Of a stretch of 17,587 nt of DNA, positions 1-6,773 are shown piece by piece; position 1 is the stretch's first letter; each line of letters begins with the position of its first letter. Origin of the DNA: Candidatus Bipolaricaulota bacterium (GTDB taxonomy: Bacteria; Bipolaricaulota; Bipolaricaulia; UBA7950; UBA9294); NCBI GenBank assembly GCA_023132545.1, contig JAGLYB010000031.1:1-17587 (forward strand), written 5' to 3'. The translations under genes and the position numbers were made by a program. The notes beneath the pieces were generated by a model, which worked only from the letters and a program-made list of their open reading frames with translations, was not told where the DNA came from and ran no database searches.

Positions 1-62
1 CGGCGAAAGCCGGGGACGCAAAGTCACGGATCTACGGGAGGACCCTTGATGGCCGGACTATC
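1..62 (+). promoter_or_regulatory. Probable GEMM-I (c-di-GMP-I) riboswitch, 3' part, cut by the window edge
   Basis: Bases 1-12 form a CGGC/GCCG stem capped by a GAAA tetraloop. They are followed at once by GGGGACGCAAAGTC (12-25), the near-invariant core of the cyclic-di-GMP class I aptamer. The second helix can be drawn as CGG (27-29) with CCG (53-55) outside and GGG (36-38) with CCC (43-45) inside, with receptor-like internal-loop bases between. The family 3' end (GCCGG followed by a P1 strand) is matched by GGCCGGACTATC at 51-62. The 5' strand, which should read like GRCAAACC, lies outside the window. Unusually, the apical loop AGGA (39-42) is the Shine-Dalgarno core of the next gene and the ATG (49-51) lies in the helix, so ligand binding could directly affect translation. 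Family assignment is by motif recognition, not a covariance-model score. Confidence 0.75.
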
Positions 63-1128
63 GAAAGCGGTTTTTGTGTTGTTATTGGTTTTGGGAATAG
101 CCGCAATATGGACGATTGCGGGTGCCGCAGATGGAATCCAAACCGATTCCATCGTTCTTCCTCCTGGAGATGTGCAGACTGGTTCCAATGTCTTGCAGCC
201 CGTCTTTGATTTGATTGACTCCAATGCCAATGCCAACCCAATCGATCAGGCAAATCTGAAGGCTCATTTCGAGTCGGCTGTGACCCTGGGCGTACTCACC
301 CCGGAGCAAGCGATAGCCATGCTGGACCTAGTGCAGTGGGAGACGCTTGTGGAGCCCGAGGCACTGGCAAACGCAGCCGCGGCCATTCAGACGATCCTAG
401 ACGACCTTATTGCGGAAGACCCCATCGGCGATCCTGTTGCCGCGCTTCAGCATCTGCTCAACCTTCTCGCCACACCGGCTGGCACGCTTACTGCCATCGG
501 AAACGCAGGAGCCTCCGATAAGATCCTTGCGGAAGTCGCAAGCCTGGTAGCCAGTGGTGTCCCTCCAGGTATCCTCGTTCGAATAATAAAACAGGGCTTG
601 AGAGGAGGGCTTTCACCCGAGGAAAGCTCCGCACAGCTGGATGTGTTGGCCACTGCTGTGGCTGAGGGCGGAGACGTGTCGTGGGGTCAGATCGCCAACG
701 AAGCCACAGAGAAGGGCAACAGTAAGCATCCGGAGCAAGAGCAGAACGAGACTGTCGAAGGAAGCATTGCGACGGAGATGGAAACAAGCCCACGCGGCAA
801 TGGAACGAAAGACCCTGATCGAGAGAAGAACGACGGGAAGGAAAAGGACAGAGACTCAACGCACGTAGAGCGAGGCCACAGCTCAGCACAACTGGACGAG
901 GTGGCTACCGCCACGACTGAGGACGAAGACGCGGGTATCGAAAATAGCGAAGAGCCGGAACAGGAAGAAACCGGGTCTGTCGAGAGCGGCGAAGAGCCGG
1001 AGCAAGAAGAGACTGGGACTTTTGAGAGCACCGAAGAGCCTGAACAGCAAGAGACCGAACACGGGAACGGAAGAGAAGAAGCCAACTCCGGAAACAGCCG
1101 GGGGAAAGACAAGAAGAAAGACAAGTAG
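46..1128 (+). CDS. Secreted acidic protein of unknown function with C-terminal tandem repeats
   Basis: I do not recognise a family. The start is TTG 46 or, more likely, ATG 49, preceded by GGGAGGA at 36-42. The next in-frame ATG is about 90 codons on and would lose the signal sequence. Residues 1-27 have one Lys then a long hydrophobic stretch ending IAGA-AD, a plausible signal peptide. Residues about 50-215 are Ala/Leu-rich and probably helical (TPEQAIAMLDL, SPEESSAQLDVLATAV). From about 220 on the protein is low-complexity, rich in Glu, Gln, Lys and Asp. It carries three 14-residue repeats built on EEPEQEETG and a Lys-rich end (GKDKKKDK). There is no LPXTG anchor or second membrane segment, so it is probably exported and free or charge-bound. 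The leader looks like a c-di-GMP riboswitch, which suggests a role in surface, adhesion or biofilm behaviour (inference). Confidence 0.8.
   Translation: MMAGLSKAVFVLLLVLGIAAIWTIAGAADGIQTDSIVLPPGDVQTGSNVLQPVFDLIDSNANANPIDQANLKAHFESAVTLGVLTPEQAIAMLDLVQWETLVEPEALANAAAAIQTILDDLIAEDPIGDPVAALQHLLNLLATPAGTLTAIGNAGASDKILAEVASLVASGVPPGILVRIIKQGLRGGLSPEESSAQLDVLATAVAEGGDVSWGQIANEATEKGNSKHPEQEQNETVEGSIATEMETSPRGNGTKDPDREKNDGKEKDRDSTHVERGHSSAQLDEVATATTEDEDAGIENSEEPEQEETGSVESGEEPEQEETGTFESTEEPEQQETEHGNGREEANSGNSRGKDKKKDK
940..1065 (+). repeat. Three 42-bp in-frame tandem repeats
   Basis: Units at 940-981, 982-1023 and 1024-1065 each encode 14 residues: E-N/S-x-EEPEQ-E/Q-ET followed by three variable residues. 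Units 1 and 2 are closest; unit 3 has diverged at its end (ETEHG). The unit length keeps the reading frame, so copy number can change without breaking the gene. Confidence 0.9.
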
Positions 1129-1176
1129 CGAGGGCTAACCGGAACCTCCTCCGGGTGGAGAGGGAAGCAGCAGCCA

Positions 1177-1213
1177 GAGGGCCTCACTTACGCATGAGGC
1201 CCTCGTCTTTTTT
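1177..1213 (+). terminator. Rho-independent terminator
   Basis: A perfect 10-bp stem GAGGGCCTCA / TGAGGCCCTC (1177-1186 with 1195-1204) and an 8-base loop is followed by GTC and six T residues (1208-1213). It lies 49 bases after the stop of the secreted-protein gene and reads as a terminator only on the plus strand. The converging minus-strand gene has no T tract on its own side of this stem. Confidence 0.92.
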
Positions 1214-1241
1214 CACGTCTGGTAGTTACTTCCCAAGACAA

Positions 1242-1799
1242 TCAGTACTGATATCCCTCGACTTCGTCTGGAGTAAATGAAACGCCTAGTCCAAGGGCAA
1301 TACGGTTGACGAAGTTGAAGTAGCTGACAATGAGAGTGATCGTCAGGATGTCTTCGTCAGGTATGCCGCAATCACGCAGCCGCTGCACGTCTGTTTCAGC
1401 CATGGCATGAGGTGTCGTCGTCAGCTTAAAAGCATAGTCGAGCACGGCCTCCATCTTGGGAGTCAGATCGATCGCTTGATAGTCGTCGATGAACGTCGCC
1501 AGTTTGTCATCATCTTTCCAATAATGGCTCAGCGCTGCCGAGTGATGCTGGATGCAATAGGGACACTGATCGGTCGACGAAACTACCACTGCGATCATCT
1601 CGCGCTCTTCCCGAGATAGTCCGGAAGGATCGAACATGATGGCCATGTACAAATCCATGTGCGCTCGAAGTGCCGGCGGGTGAAGGCTGTGCACAGCCAG
1701 GATATTGGAGATCTTGCCGCGGCTGCCCACCACCTGTTGATAGACCTTACGTAGTTCATCGTCGGCTTCACTCTCCTCAACAATTCGAATCCACGCCAT
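1242..1799 (-). CDS. Carboxymuconolactone decarboxylase/AhpD-like peroxidase-related protein
   Basis: A 185-residue all-helical CMD/AhpD-like protein. The redox centre is C79-P-Y-C82 followed by H86 and preceded by LSREEREMIAVVVS. This matches the Glu...Cys-x2-Cys-x3-His proton-relay pattern of AhpD-type enzymes, which reduce peroxides or act as small thiol reductases. The N-terminal MAWIRIVEESEADDELRKVY resembles the peroxidase-related (uncharacterised) subgroup. The chosen ATG has GGAGG five bases upstream. An upstream in-frame start at 1862 lacks such a site and would add 21 residues unlike the family. The gene lies about 100 bases after pyruvate kinase on the same strand and may be read through from it or have its own promoter. 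Substrate unknown. Confidence 0.9.
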   Translation of the reverse strand: MAWIRIVEESEADDELRKVYQQVVGSRGKISNILAVHSLHPPALRAHMDLYMAIMFDPSGLSREEREMIAVVVSSTDQCPYCIQHHSAALSHYWKDDDKLATFIDDYQAIDLTPKMEAVLDYAFKLTTTPHAMAETDVQRLRDCGIPDEDILTITLIVSYFNFVNRIALGLGVSFTPDEVEGYQY

Positions 1800-1862
1800 G
1801 TTGCCTCCGTGATTTTGCGAAGTTTTCAGATCATACGGCAGAACCCCTTCCGCGATATTCAT

Positions 1863-1881
1863 TGGCTGTCATGCCCAGCCA
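1863..1881 (-). other. Small hairpin between pyruvate kinase and the AhpD-like gene
   Basis: A perfect 6-bp inverted repeat TGGCTG/CAGCCA with a 7-base loop lies about 20 bases past the pyruvate kinase stop. No T tract follows it on the minus strand, so it is at best a weak or rho-assisted terminator or an mRNA-stabilising stem. The rest of the 104-base gap shows no convincing promoter. Confidence 0.3.
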
Positions 1882-1903
1882 GGATGTGTCGCGAGAGGAT
1901 TCG

Positions 1904-3358
1904 TTAGATTCGGTGGACCTTGATGAAATTCGTCTTGCCCCCGCCGCCCACGGGGAACCCGCCGGTGAGGATGATCCAGTCACCGGGATGTCCGTCTCCA
2001 CCATCGAGCAACGTGCGGGACACGACCTCCAACAGGCTGTCGGTGTTTTCAAAGGCGGGTACCAGTAGCGGTGATACGCCCCATACCATGGCCAGTTGCC
2101 GTTGCACGTTAGGATCTGGAGTGAAGGCGACGATCGCTTGTTTGGGCCGCTTGCGCGCGATTTGGCGAGCCGTGTATCCAGACCAGGTGGCTGTTGCAAT
2201 GAGATGCACGTCCAGTTCCGCCGCGATCTGAGCGGTGGCATCGCAAATGGCGTCAGTGACGAGATGGACATGATCGACTGCCTCGACCTCGTCGAGGTTC
2301 TCAGGGAAACCGACTGCTCGCTTCAGCATGCGCTCCTCGACTACGGTCGAGATCTCGCGAATCATTCGAACGGCCTCCACAGGGTATCTGCCCACCGCCG
2401 TCTCTGCAGACAGCATGACGGCATCAGTTCCATCGAGGATGGCGTTGGCGACATCACTTGATTCCGCGCGCGTGGGGCGAGGGTTCTCGATCATCGACTG
2501 CAACATCTGCGTAGCCGTGATCACAGGAACGCCGGCCCAGTTGCAACGATGAATGATCTCCTTTTGATGAAAGGGCACTTCTTGGGGCGATAGCTCGACA
2601 CCCAAGTCACCGCGCGCCACCATCACCACGTTCACCAAAGGCAAGATCTCGTCGAATCGTGCAACCGCATGGCGTGATTCGATCTTAGCAACGATATGTA
2701 CGCGTTCACCATCGGGGCCAAAAGTTCGCAGTAAGTTGCGTAATTCGCGCACATCGTCCGGCGAGCGTACGAATGAAAGGGCTAAGAAATCGACACCTTG
2801 GGAGACAGCGAACCCGGCATCCTCTCGGTCCTTGTCCGTGAGCGCCGAGATGGCAACGACACCATCAGGGACGGCGACACCCTTGTGCGATGACAGTTTG
2901 CCTCCCACAACCACGATACACACCAGCACATCGGGCCGCGTTTCGCGGATCTCCAATTCGATGGCACCGTCATCCAGTAATAGTCGTTGGCCAACACAGG
3001 CTCCGCTGATGACTTCAGGATGTGGCAGCGGGAGAACGTTGTGAGATCCGTCTGAGAGCTGGTCGGTGAACGACACCCACTCCCCGACACTTAGCTGAAG
3101 CGGATCTGCCAGCCGTCCGATCCGCAGCTTCGGCCCCTGCAGATCGGCCATGATAGCGACTACGGCGTTGTCGTCTGTCGCCGCTTGACGAACCTGTCCG
3201 ATTATGGCTTCGTGCTCGGAGTGCGTGCCATGCGAGAAGTTGATGCGTGCGACGTCCATGCCCTCACGAATCAGGTCGCGGAGGACATCTGGTTTGCAGG
3301 AAGCGGGTCCGATCGTGCACACGATCTTGGTCTTGGTATCCGCAGCACATAGCACCAT
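1904..3358 (-). CDS. pyk: Pyruvate kinase
   Basis: This 484-residue protein converts phosphoenolpyruvate and ADP to pyruvate and ATP, the last step of glycolysis. All family landmarks are present. The N-terminal TKIVCTIGPAS is followed by R38-I-N40-F-S-H-G (substrate binding), ADLQGPKLRIG around D72, and an inserted B domain at about 80-175. Then come AKIES with the catalytic Lys225 and metal ligand Glu227, ARGDLG with Asp251, and TATQML near 281-286. MLSAETAVGRYPVEAV follows, then a C-terminal allosteric-type domain ending PVGGGGKTNFIKVHRI. Length is normal for the family. The ATG is preceded by AGGGGG, and the gene begins 10 bases after the acetyltransferase stop, so it is the downstream member of the RluA-CYTH-GNAT operon. 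Confidence 0.97.
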   Translation of the reverse strand: MVLCAADTKTKIVCTIGPASCKPDVLRDLIREGMDVARINFSHGTHSEHEAIIGQVRQAATDDNAVVAIMADLQGPKLRIGRLADPLQLSVGEWVSFTDQLSDGSHNVLPLPHPEVISGACVGQRLLLDDGAIELEIRETRPDVLVCIVVVGGKLSSHKGVAVPDGVVAISALTDKDREDAGFAVSQGVDFLALSFVRSPDDVRELRNLLRTFGPDGERVHIVAKIESRHAVARFDEILPLVNVVMVARGDLGVELSPQEVPFHQKEIIHRCNWAGVPVITATQMLQSMIENPRPTRAESSDVANAILDGTDAVMLSAETAVGRYPVEAVRMIREISTVVEERMLKRAVGFPENLDEVEAVDHVHLVTDAICDATAQIAAELDVHLIATATWSGYTARQIARKRPKQAIVAFTPDPNVQRQLAMVWGVSPLLVPAFENTDSLLEVVSRTLLDGGDGHPGDWIILTGGFPVGGGGKTNFIKVHRI

Positions 3359-3367
3359 CGAAGCCCC

Positions 3368-4222
3368 CTATTCCTTTGACTCGCCAAATGAGAACGTTGC
3401 GCAATCAACAATCGGGCGGTAGCCAACGTTCTGATAGATCTTATTCGATGTCGGATTGGACAGATTGGTATACAGCGCGCAGAAGCGATTGCCGTCATCC
3501 AGTAACGATTGACTGAGTGCGGCCACACATCCCGAGGCATAGCCATGACCACGGTGCTCCGGCGGCGTATACACTGCACTGACAGTCGCCCCATTGGGCG
3601 TTCCGCGCGAGCTTCCCGTCATCGACACCATGCCGTCGTTGTCCCACACTGCGAGCTTCCCCGTCTTCATGAACTGGCGAACGTTCTCTTCCGGGTTTTC
3701 CGGCGGATCATCGGGCACGGCTTCCTCGTTGAACCCGAGGAACCACTTCACCAATGTGAGGATGTCCTCTTCCCGCGCCCATCGCATGTGCCCGGACACG
3801 TTTGTCGGAGGGATTACCTCCGTCAGTGTATAGATGCGTAGGGACATGCTCACGTGTGCAGGCGTACCTGTTCGCTGTGTCCAGCGCTCGGCAAATACTG
3901 ATACGACATCGACCGTGCTGTTAGCCCCCGGAAGTTGATGCCCGACCTCGATCAGGTGGTCGGCAATCACATCGAGTGCGTCAAGGCGATCGTCCTCGCA
4001 ATGCAGAATCATGTTATAGGGCGGAGTTCGAATGGCTGCCGCGATCAGGGCGTCCCCATCATGCACGGTTAGGAACAACGGAGCCTCCTTGCCATACTTC
4101 CTGCCGTCACGAACCCGCATCGAGATCCCGAGAATCAGGTTGTTCTTCTCTTCCTCCCGCAGCAGCGACTTCAGGGCCACATCAAGGAAATCGTCGGCCA
4201 ATTTATATGTCCTCAGCTTCAT
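3368..4222 (-). CDS. GNAT-family N-acetyltransferase
   Basis: A 284-residue protein with a C-terminal GNAT domain. Residues about 212-240 (ATVSAVYTPPEHRGHGYASG, then CVAALSQSLLDDG) are the acetyl-CoA pyrophosphate-binding motif A, with the R/Q-x-x-G-x-G/A signature at R224-G-H-G-Y-A. The following LYTNLSNPTSNKIYQNVGYRPI is the usual motif B (Asn, IYxxxGY). The N-terminal half (about 1-135) looks like a degenerate GNAT-like or substrate domain, giving the roughly 280-residue size seen in many uncharacterised bacterial acetyltransferases. The start overlaps the CYTH gene stop in an ATGA, implying translational coupling. The acceptor substrate cannot be told from sequence. Confidence 0.87.
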   Translation of the reverse strand: MKLRTYKLADDFLDVALKSLLREEEKNNLILGISMRVRDGRKYGKEAPLFLTVHDGDALIAAAIRTPPYNMILHCEDDRLDALDVIADHLIEVGHQLPGANSTVDVVSVFAERWTQRTGTPAHVSMSLRIYTLTEVIPPTNVSGHMRWAREEDILTLVKWFLGFNEEAVPDDPPENPEENVRQFMKTGKLAVWDNDGMVSMTGSSRGTPNGATVSAVYTPPEHRGHGYASGCVAALSQSLLDDGNRFCALYTNLSNPTSNKIYQNVGYRPIVDCATFSFGESKE

Positions 4223-4734
4223 ATACCCTTCTCCAACAAGTCGATATAGGCGCCGGAAATCAGATCCTCCGTCTGGATGCCCAGCTTCGTCATCAGGTCT
4301 TCGGCGATCTCTGCACCGTATGCCGAGGTCTGTCCCTTTAGCAATACGACCTCCAGCTCCATGAACGTACCTAGGCCTTCCACTTCATCCAGATGCACGC
4401 GTGTTGGCCCGATGTGATAGAGATATCGCCGTTTGGTGACCACCCCACGAATGGGAAGTGCCGATTCCAGAATGCGAGAGAACGAGGCTGGGTCATCCGA
4501 TCGCACGATCTCATACGTAGACGTCGTTGCAGTCGAATCATCGGCTCGCGTGTACTGGATCAGCTCGCAGCAATCAGGCGCCAGCACACGCAGCTTGAGC
4601 CGGCCCTTTGGTGTGATATAGAACGTGTCCAGTTGTTCGATGATTTCGACAGGCGTGTCGGACATGGCGGCCACTTGTTGTCGAAATGCCTCGAAGTTGT
4701 GCACACGCGCCTTGATCTCCACATTCCTAGGCAT
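4219..4734 (-). CDS. CYTH-domain protein (class IV adenylate cyclase / triphosphatase-like)
   Basis: A 171-residue CYTH (triphosphate tunnel metalloenzyme) protein. Family members hydrolyse or cyclise triphosphates such as ATP, thiamine triphosphate or tripolyphosphate with a divalent metal. Visible landmarks in order: NVEIKAR (4-10), EQLDTFY (34-40), the basic strand GRLKLRVL (44-51), ELIQYTRAD, KRRYLY (101-106), and HLDEVEGLGTFMELE (114-128), which supplies acidic metal ligands. The diagnostic ExExK strand reads N4-x-E6-x-K8, so its first acid is Asn. The chosen ATG has GGGAGG about six bases upstream; a longer start at 4764 would lie deeper in the RluA gene. The gene overlaps the RluA gene by 8 bases and the GNAT gene by 4. 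Cyclase versus phosphatase activity is undetermined. Confidence 0.85.
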   Translation of the reverse strand: MPRNVEIKARVHNFEAFRQQVAAMSDTPVEIIEQLDTFYITPKGRLKLRVLAPDCCELIQYTRADDSTATTSTYEIVRSDDPASFSRILESALPIRGVVTKRRYLYHIGPTRVHLDEVEGLGTFMELEVVLLKGQTSAYGAEIAEDLMTKLGIQTEDLISGAYIDLLEKGI

Positions 4735-5491
4735 GGTGTCCTCCCATTCGGTTCGCGCCCTCATTCTCCCATTGCGTTAGGAGTTCATCCAGGCACGTCT
4801 GAATCCGTGGATTGACAAGTTCGCGATGAGGGTCATCATCCCAATGAACAATGATTGGAACAGTCGATTCGCAGGGAGTGAATCGAAGCGCGATGTGTTC
4901 CAGGTAGAATCGTTCCTTACCGCGGCCAGGCGACGTTCCATAGATCCAATCATCGACCAATGGGACACCCAGATGGGCCATTGTTGCCCGAATCTGATGG
5001 AATCGCCCTGTCAATAAGCGAATGAGGACGTGGATCTCGCCGTCAACATCTGGAATGGGAGCGACGTCAAGGACCTCGGTGAGTGCTTGCTGGCCGCCGC
5101 TATGCACGACCCGGGCGCGTCCGCCCTGGGTCCGCAAGTGCAGCTTGTGATATCCAAGCAAATCGTCGAGATCGCAATCGGCAGGGGCTAGACATCGCGC
5201 CAAGTAGATCTTGCCCCAAGTTCGTTTTTGAATCTGCTGGTTATGATGAACGATGGCGTCCTTGGTGAGCGCCACGATCACAATACCACGAGAAACTCGA
5301 TCTAATCGATGGGGGAGTTTGGGCTGACTCCCTGCTGGTGCCGCTGCCTTCACTCGTGCAAGCAGCGACGCGCCTTTTGAATCACGCGACAGTTCCGTGG
5401 CCATACCGGCAGGCTTGACCACAGCCATTTCATGCGCCGTTTCCAATAGAATCGGGAGATCCACTTTCGTTCGATCGATGCGAGAATCCAT
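4727..5491 (-). CDS. RluA-family rRNA/tRNA pseudouridine synthase
   Basis: A 254-residue RluA-type pseudouridine synthase that isomerises specific uridines in structured RNA. The catalytic motif H61-R-L-D64 (PHRLDRVSRGIVIVA) is intact; Asp64 is the nucleophile. LLTGRFHQIRATMAHLGVPLVDDWIYG is the standard second family motif. No N-terminal S4 domain is present, so it is the short form, as in RluA or TruC-like enzymes. The N-terminal LPILLETAHEMAVVKPAGM matches the usual ILYEDxxLLVVNKPAGM strand, supporting the ATG at 5491. The ribosome site before it is weak (GAAGA), and an in-frame TGA lies about 20 bases upstream of the ATG. It is the first gene of the four-gene minus-strand operon. The RNA target cannot be assigned. 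Confidence 0.93.
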   Translation of the reverse strand: MDSRIDRTKVDLPILLETAHEMAVVKPAGMATELSRDSKGASLLARVKAAAPAGSQPKLPHRLDRVSRGIVIVALTKDAIVHHNQQIQKRTWGKIYLARCLAPADCDLDDLLGYHKLHLRTQGGRARVVHSGGQQALTEVLDVAPIPDVDGEIHVLIRLLTGRFHQIRATMAHLGVPLVDDWIYGTSPGRGKERFYLEHIALRFTPCESTVPIIVHWDDDPHRELVNPRIQTCLDELLTQWENEGANRMGGHHA

Positions 5492-5837
5492 GTCTTCAGT
5501 GTGGTTGGATCAGCGCCGCATGTCTAGTTCATGCATTGCCTTACCGAGCGAAGTACAGGGAATGGAATCGTTGCCTCAGTACGCGAAACTCGATTGAAAC
5601 GTTCCTAGGGATCGTTAGTGCAGATCTGTCGCCATCTTTGATCCCCGAATGCACTGAATACCAAGATCTCCTCTATAGTGTTGCTCAGCAAATCGGCTGC
5701 TTCGGGCAGCCGTTCCGCCAAGTCTTTCAACACATGGGCATGCTATGCTCACGCCTCCTGTACATTCAATCGAGCCTACTTTGCCCTTACTCCTGATTCA
5801 GTCCTGGTATGGAAATCAAGTATCGATCTCGTTGATT
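5492..5837. other. Intergenic region between divergent operons
   Basis: Between the divergent RluA and IclR genes. I see no credible coding sequence; small open frames here have no ribosome site or recognisable composition. It contains a 7-bp hairpin with a 5-base loop (CGGCTGC at 5694-5700 with GCAGCCG at 5706-5712) without a T tract, and an imperfect palindrome centred on CCTAGG near 5607. The promoter for the minus-strand RluA operon must lie here, but I cannot pick out a convincing -35/-10 pair. Confidence 0.5.
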
Positions 5838-5866
5838 TTGACACCGCTTTCGTATATATTTATATG
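5838..5866 (+). promoter_or_regulatory. Candidate sigma-70-type promoter of the IclR gene
   Basis: TTGACA at 5838-5843 is a perfect -35 hexamer. TATATG at 5861-5866 is 17 bases further on as the -10. The flanking sequence is the most AT-rich in the window. The start codon lies at 5901, giving a leader of about 28 bases. Assigned by eye only. Confidence 0.6.
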
Positions 5867-5877
5867 GTTTTCATATA
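5861..5877. promoter_or_regulatory. Inverted repeat overlapping the -10 element: candidate operator
   Basis: TATATG-GTTTT-CATATA is a perfect 6-bp inverted repeat with a 5-base spacer. It covers the -10 and likely transcription start of the IclR gene. IclR-family proteins bind short palindromes and often repress themselves, so autoregulation is the natural reading. I did not see a second exact copy elsewhere in the window. Confidence 0.5.
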
Positions 5878-5900
5878 GTCTAAAAAACAAGGTGAGGGTG

Positions 5901-6680
5901 ATGCCGCGAATCTACCGGAACAAGTCTCTAGATCGAGGACTCCGTATCCTTGACCTATTCAATGAAGACACTGAACGGCTGACTGCATCAGAGATTGCAG
6001 CACTACTTGACACCACTCCTGCCACTCTATATCCCACGCTTCATACACTCATTGCCCACGACTATCTAACCCGAGATAATGAGAAACGGTTCCGGCTCGG
6101 ACTCAAGCTTCTCGAGCGAAGCGGTCAGGTTCTCGCGCGGTTTGACGTTCGGCGTATTGCACAAGGCCATCTTCGAAAGCTCGCGAGAAGCCGTCAGGTC
6201 ACAGCAGATCTCGCCATTCTGTATGGGGATGAAGTCCTGTATCTAGGACGGGAAGCCGGCCATCCAGCAGCGATACTAGATACCGTGGTGGGGCGTCGAG
6301 TTCCGTTGCATTGCACATCATTGGGCAAGGTATTGCTGGCGTTTCTGCCTGATTCAGAACGCGACGACCTCGTGTATTCGTTGCTGCTTGATTCATACAC
6401 TCCCAACACCATCACAGATCCTGGCCAGTTGATCAAGGAACTGGAGATCACGCGGCAACGCGGCTATTCCCTGGATATCGAGGAGTTCCACTTAGGAACC
6501 GCATGTGTTGGAGCACCGATTCAGTGTCATAGCGGCGGCATCGTTGCCGCTATCAGTTTGATGCTCACGGAAACAAGCGACATCCAGACAACGCACCAAG
6601 AAGACGCGCTTGCCATTCTTCAGACCGCCAACGCGATCTCTCGTGAACTCGGTTTCGCAGAATCAACACGGAAACAATGA
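5901..6680 (+). CDS. IclR-family transcriptional regulator
   Basis: A 259-residue IclR-type regulator. Residues about 8-58 form the winged helix-turn-helix (SLDRGLRILDLF, LTASEIAALLDTTPATLYPTLHTLIAHDYL). From about 75 on is the effector-binding domain, with the typical GRRVPLHCTSLGKVLLAFLP and RGYSLDIEEFHLGTACVGAPI segments that line the ligand pocket. The ATG at 5901 is preceded by AAGGTGAG with five bases of spacing. A longer in-frame start at 5745 would add a hydrophobic stretch unlike the family and would cross the promoter, so it is rejected. IclR proteins usually control neighbouring catabolic genes in response to a small acid or sugar-acid. The downstream EamA and FAD-oxidoreductase genes, and perhaps the converging operon, are the likely targets (inference). 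Confidence 0.94.
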   Translation: MPRIYRNKSLDRGLRILDLFNEDTERLTASEIAALLDTTPATLYPTLHTLIAHDYLTRDNEKRFRLGLKLLERSGQVLARFDVRRIAQGHLRKLARSRQVTADLAILYGDEVLYLGREAGHPAAILDTVVGRRVPLHCTSLGKVLLAFLPDSERDDLVYSLLLDSYTPNTITDPGQLIKELEITRQRGYSLDIEEFHLGTACVGAPIQCHSGGIVAAISLMLTETSDIQTTHQEDALAILQTANAISRELGFAESTRKQ

Positions 6681-6713
6681 AACACGAAGGGGGGGGTGAC
6701 GGACAGCGCTTGA

Positions 6714-6726
6714 GTGATTGAATCAC
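6714..6726. promoter_or_regulatory. Inverted repeat GTGATT-G-AATCAC before the transporter gene
   Basis: A perfect 6-bp inverted repeat around one central base lies in the 93-base gap between the IclR and EamA genes. A TATAGT hexamer (6739-6744) lies 15 bases after an overlapping TTGAAT (6718-6723), giving a possible promoter with a short spacer. It could be an operator for the downstream genes. It does not resemble the repeat before the IclR gene. Confidence 0.4.
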
Positions 6727-6773
6727 CACTACATTCGCTATAGTTCGTTTGTGTCATAGAGTAAGTACCGACC

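Noticed and set aside
687..1187. 166-codon minus-strand frame opposite the secreted-protein tail
   Set aside because: It mirrors the repetitive acidic codons of the plus gene, giving Ser/Pro/Phe-rich low complexity. It has no ribosome site and runs into the terminator stem.
5694..5712. 7-bp hairpin as a terminator or attenuator
   Set aside because: No T tract on either strand and no leader peptide; position between divergent genes makes termination unnecessary. Kept only as a note in the intergenic entry.
5745..5900. In-frame N-terminal extension of the IclR gene
   Set aside because: It would place the start upstream of a strong promoter, adds 52 residues not found in IclR proteins, and has no ribosome site; ATG 5901 has a good one.
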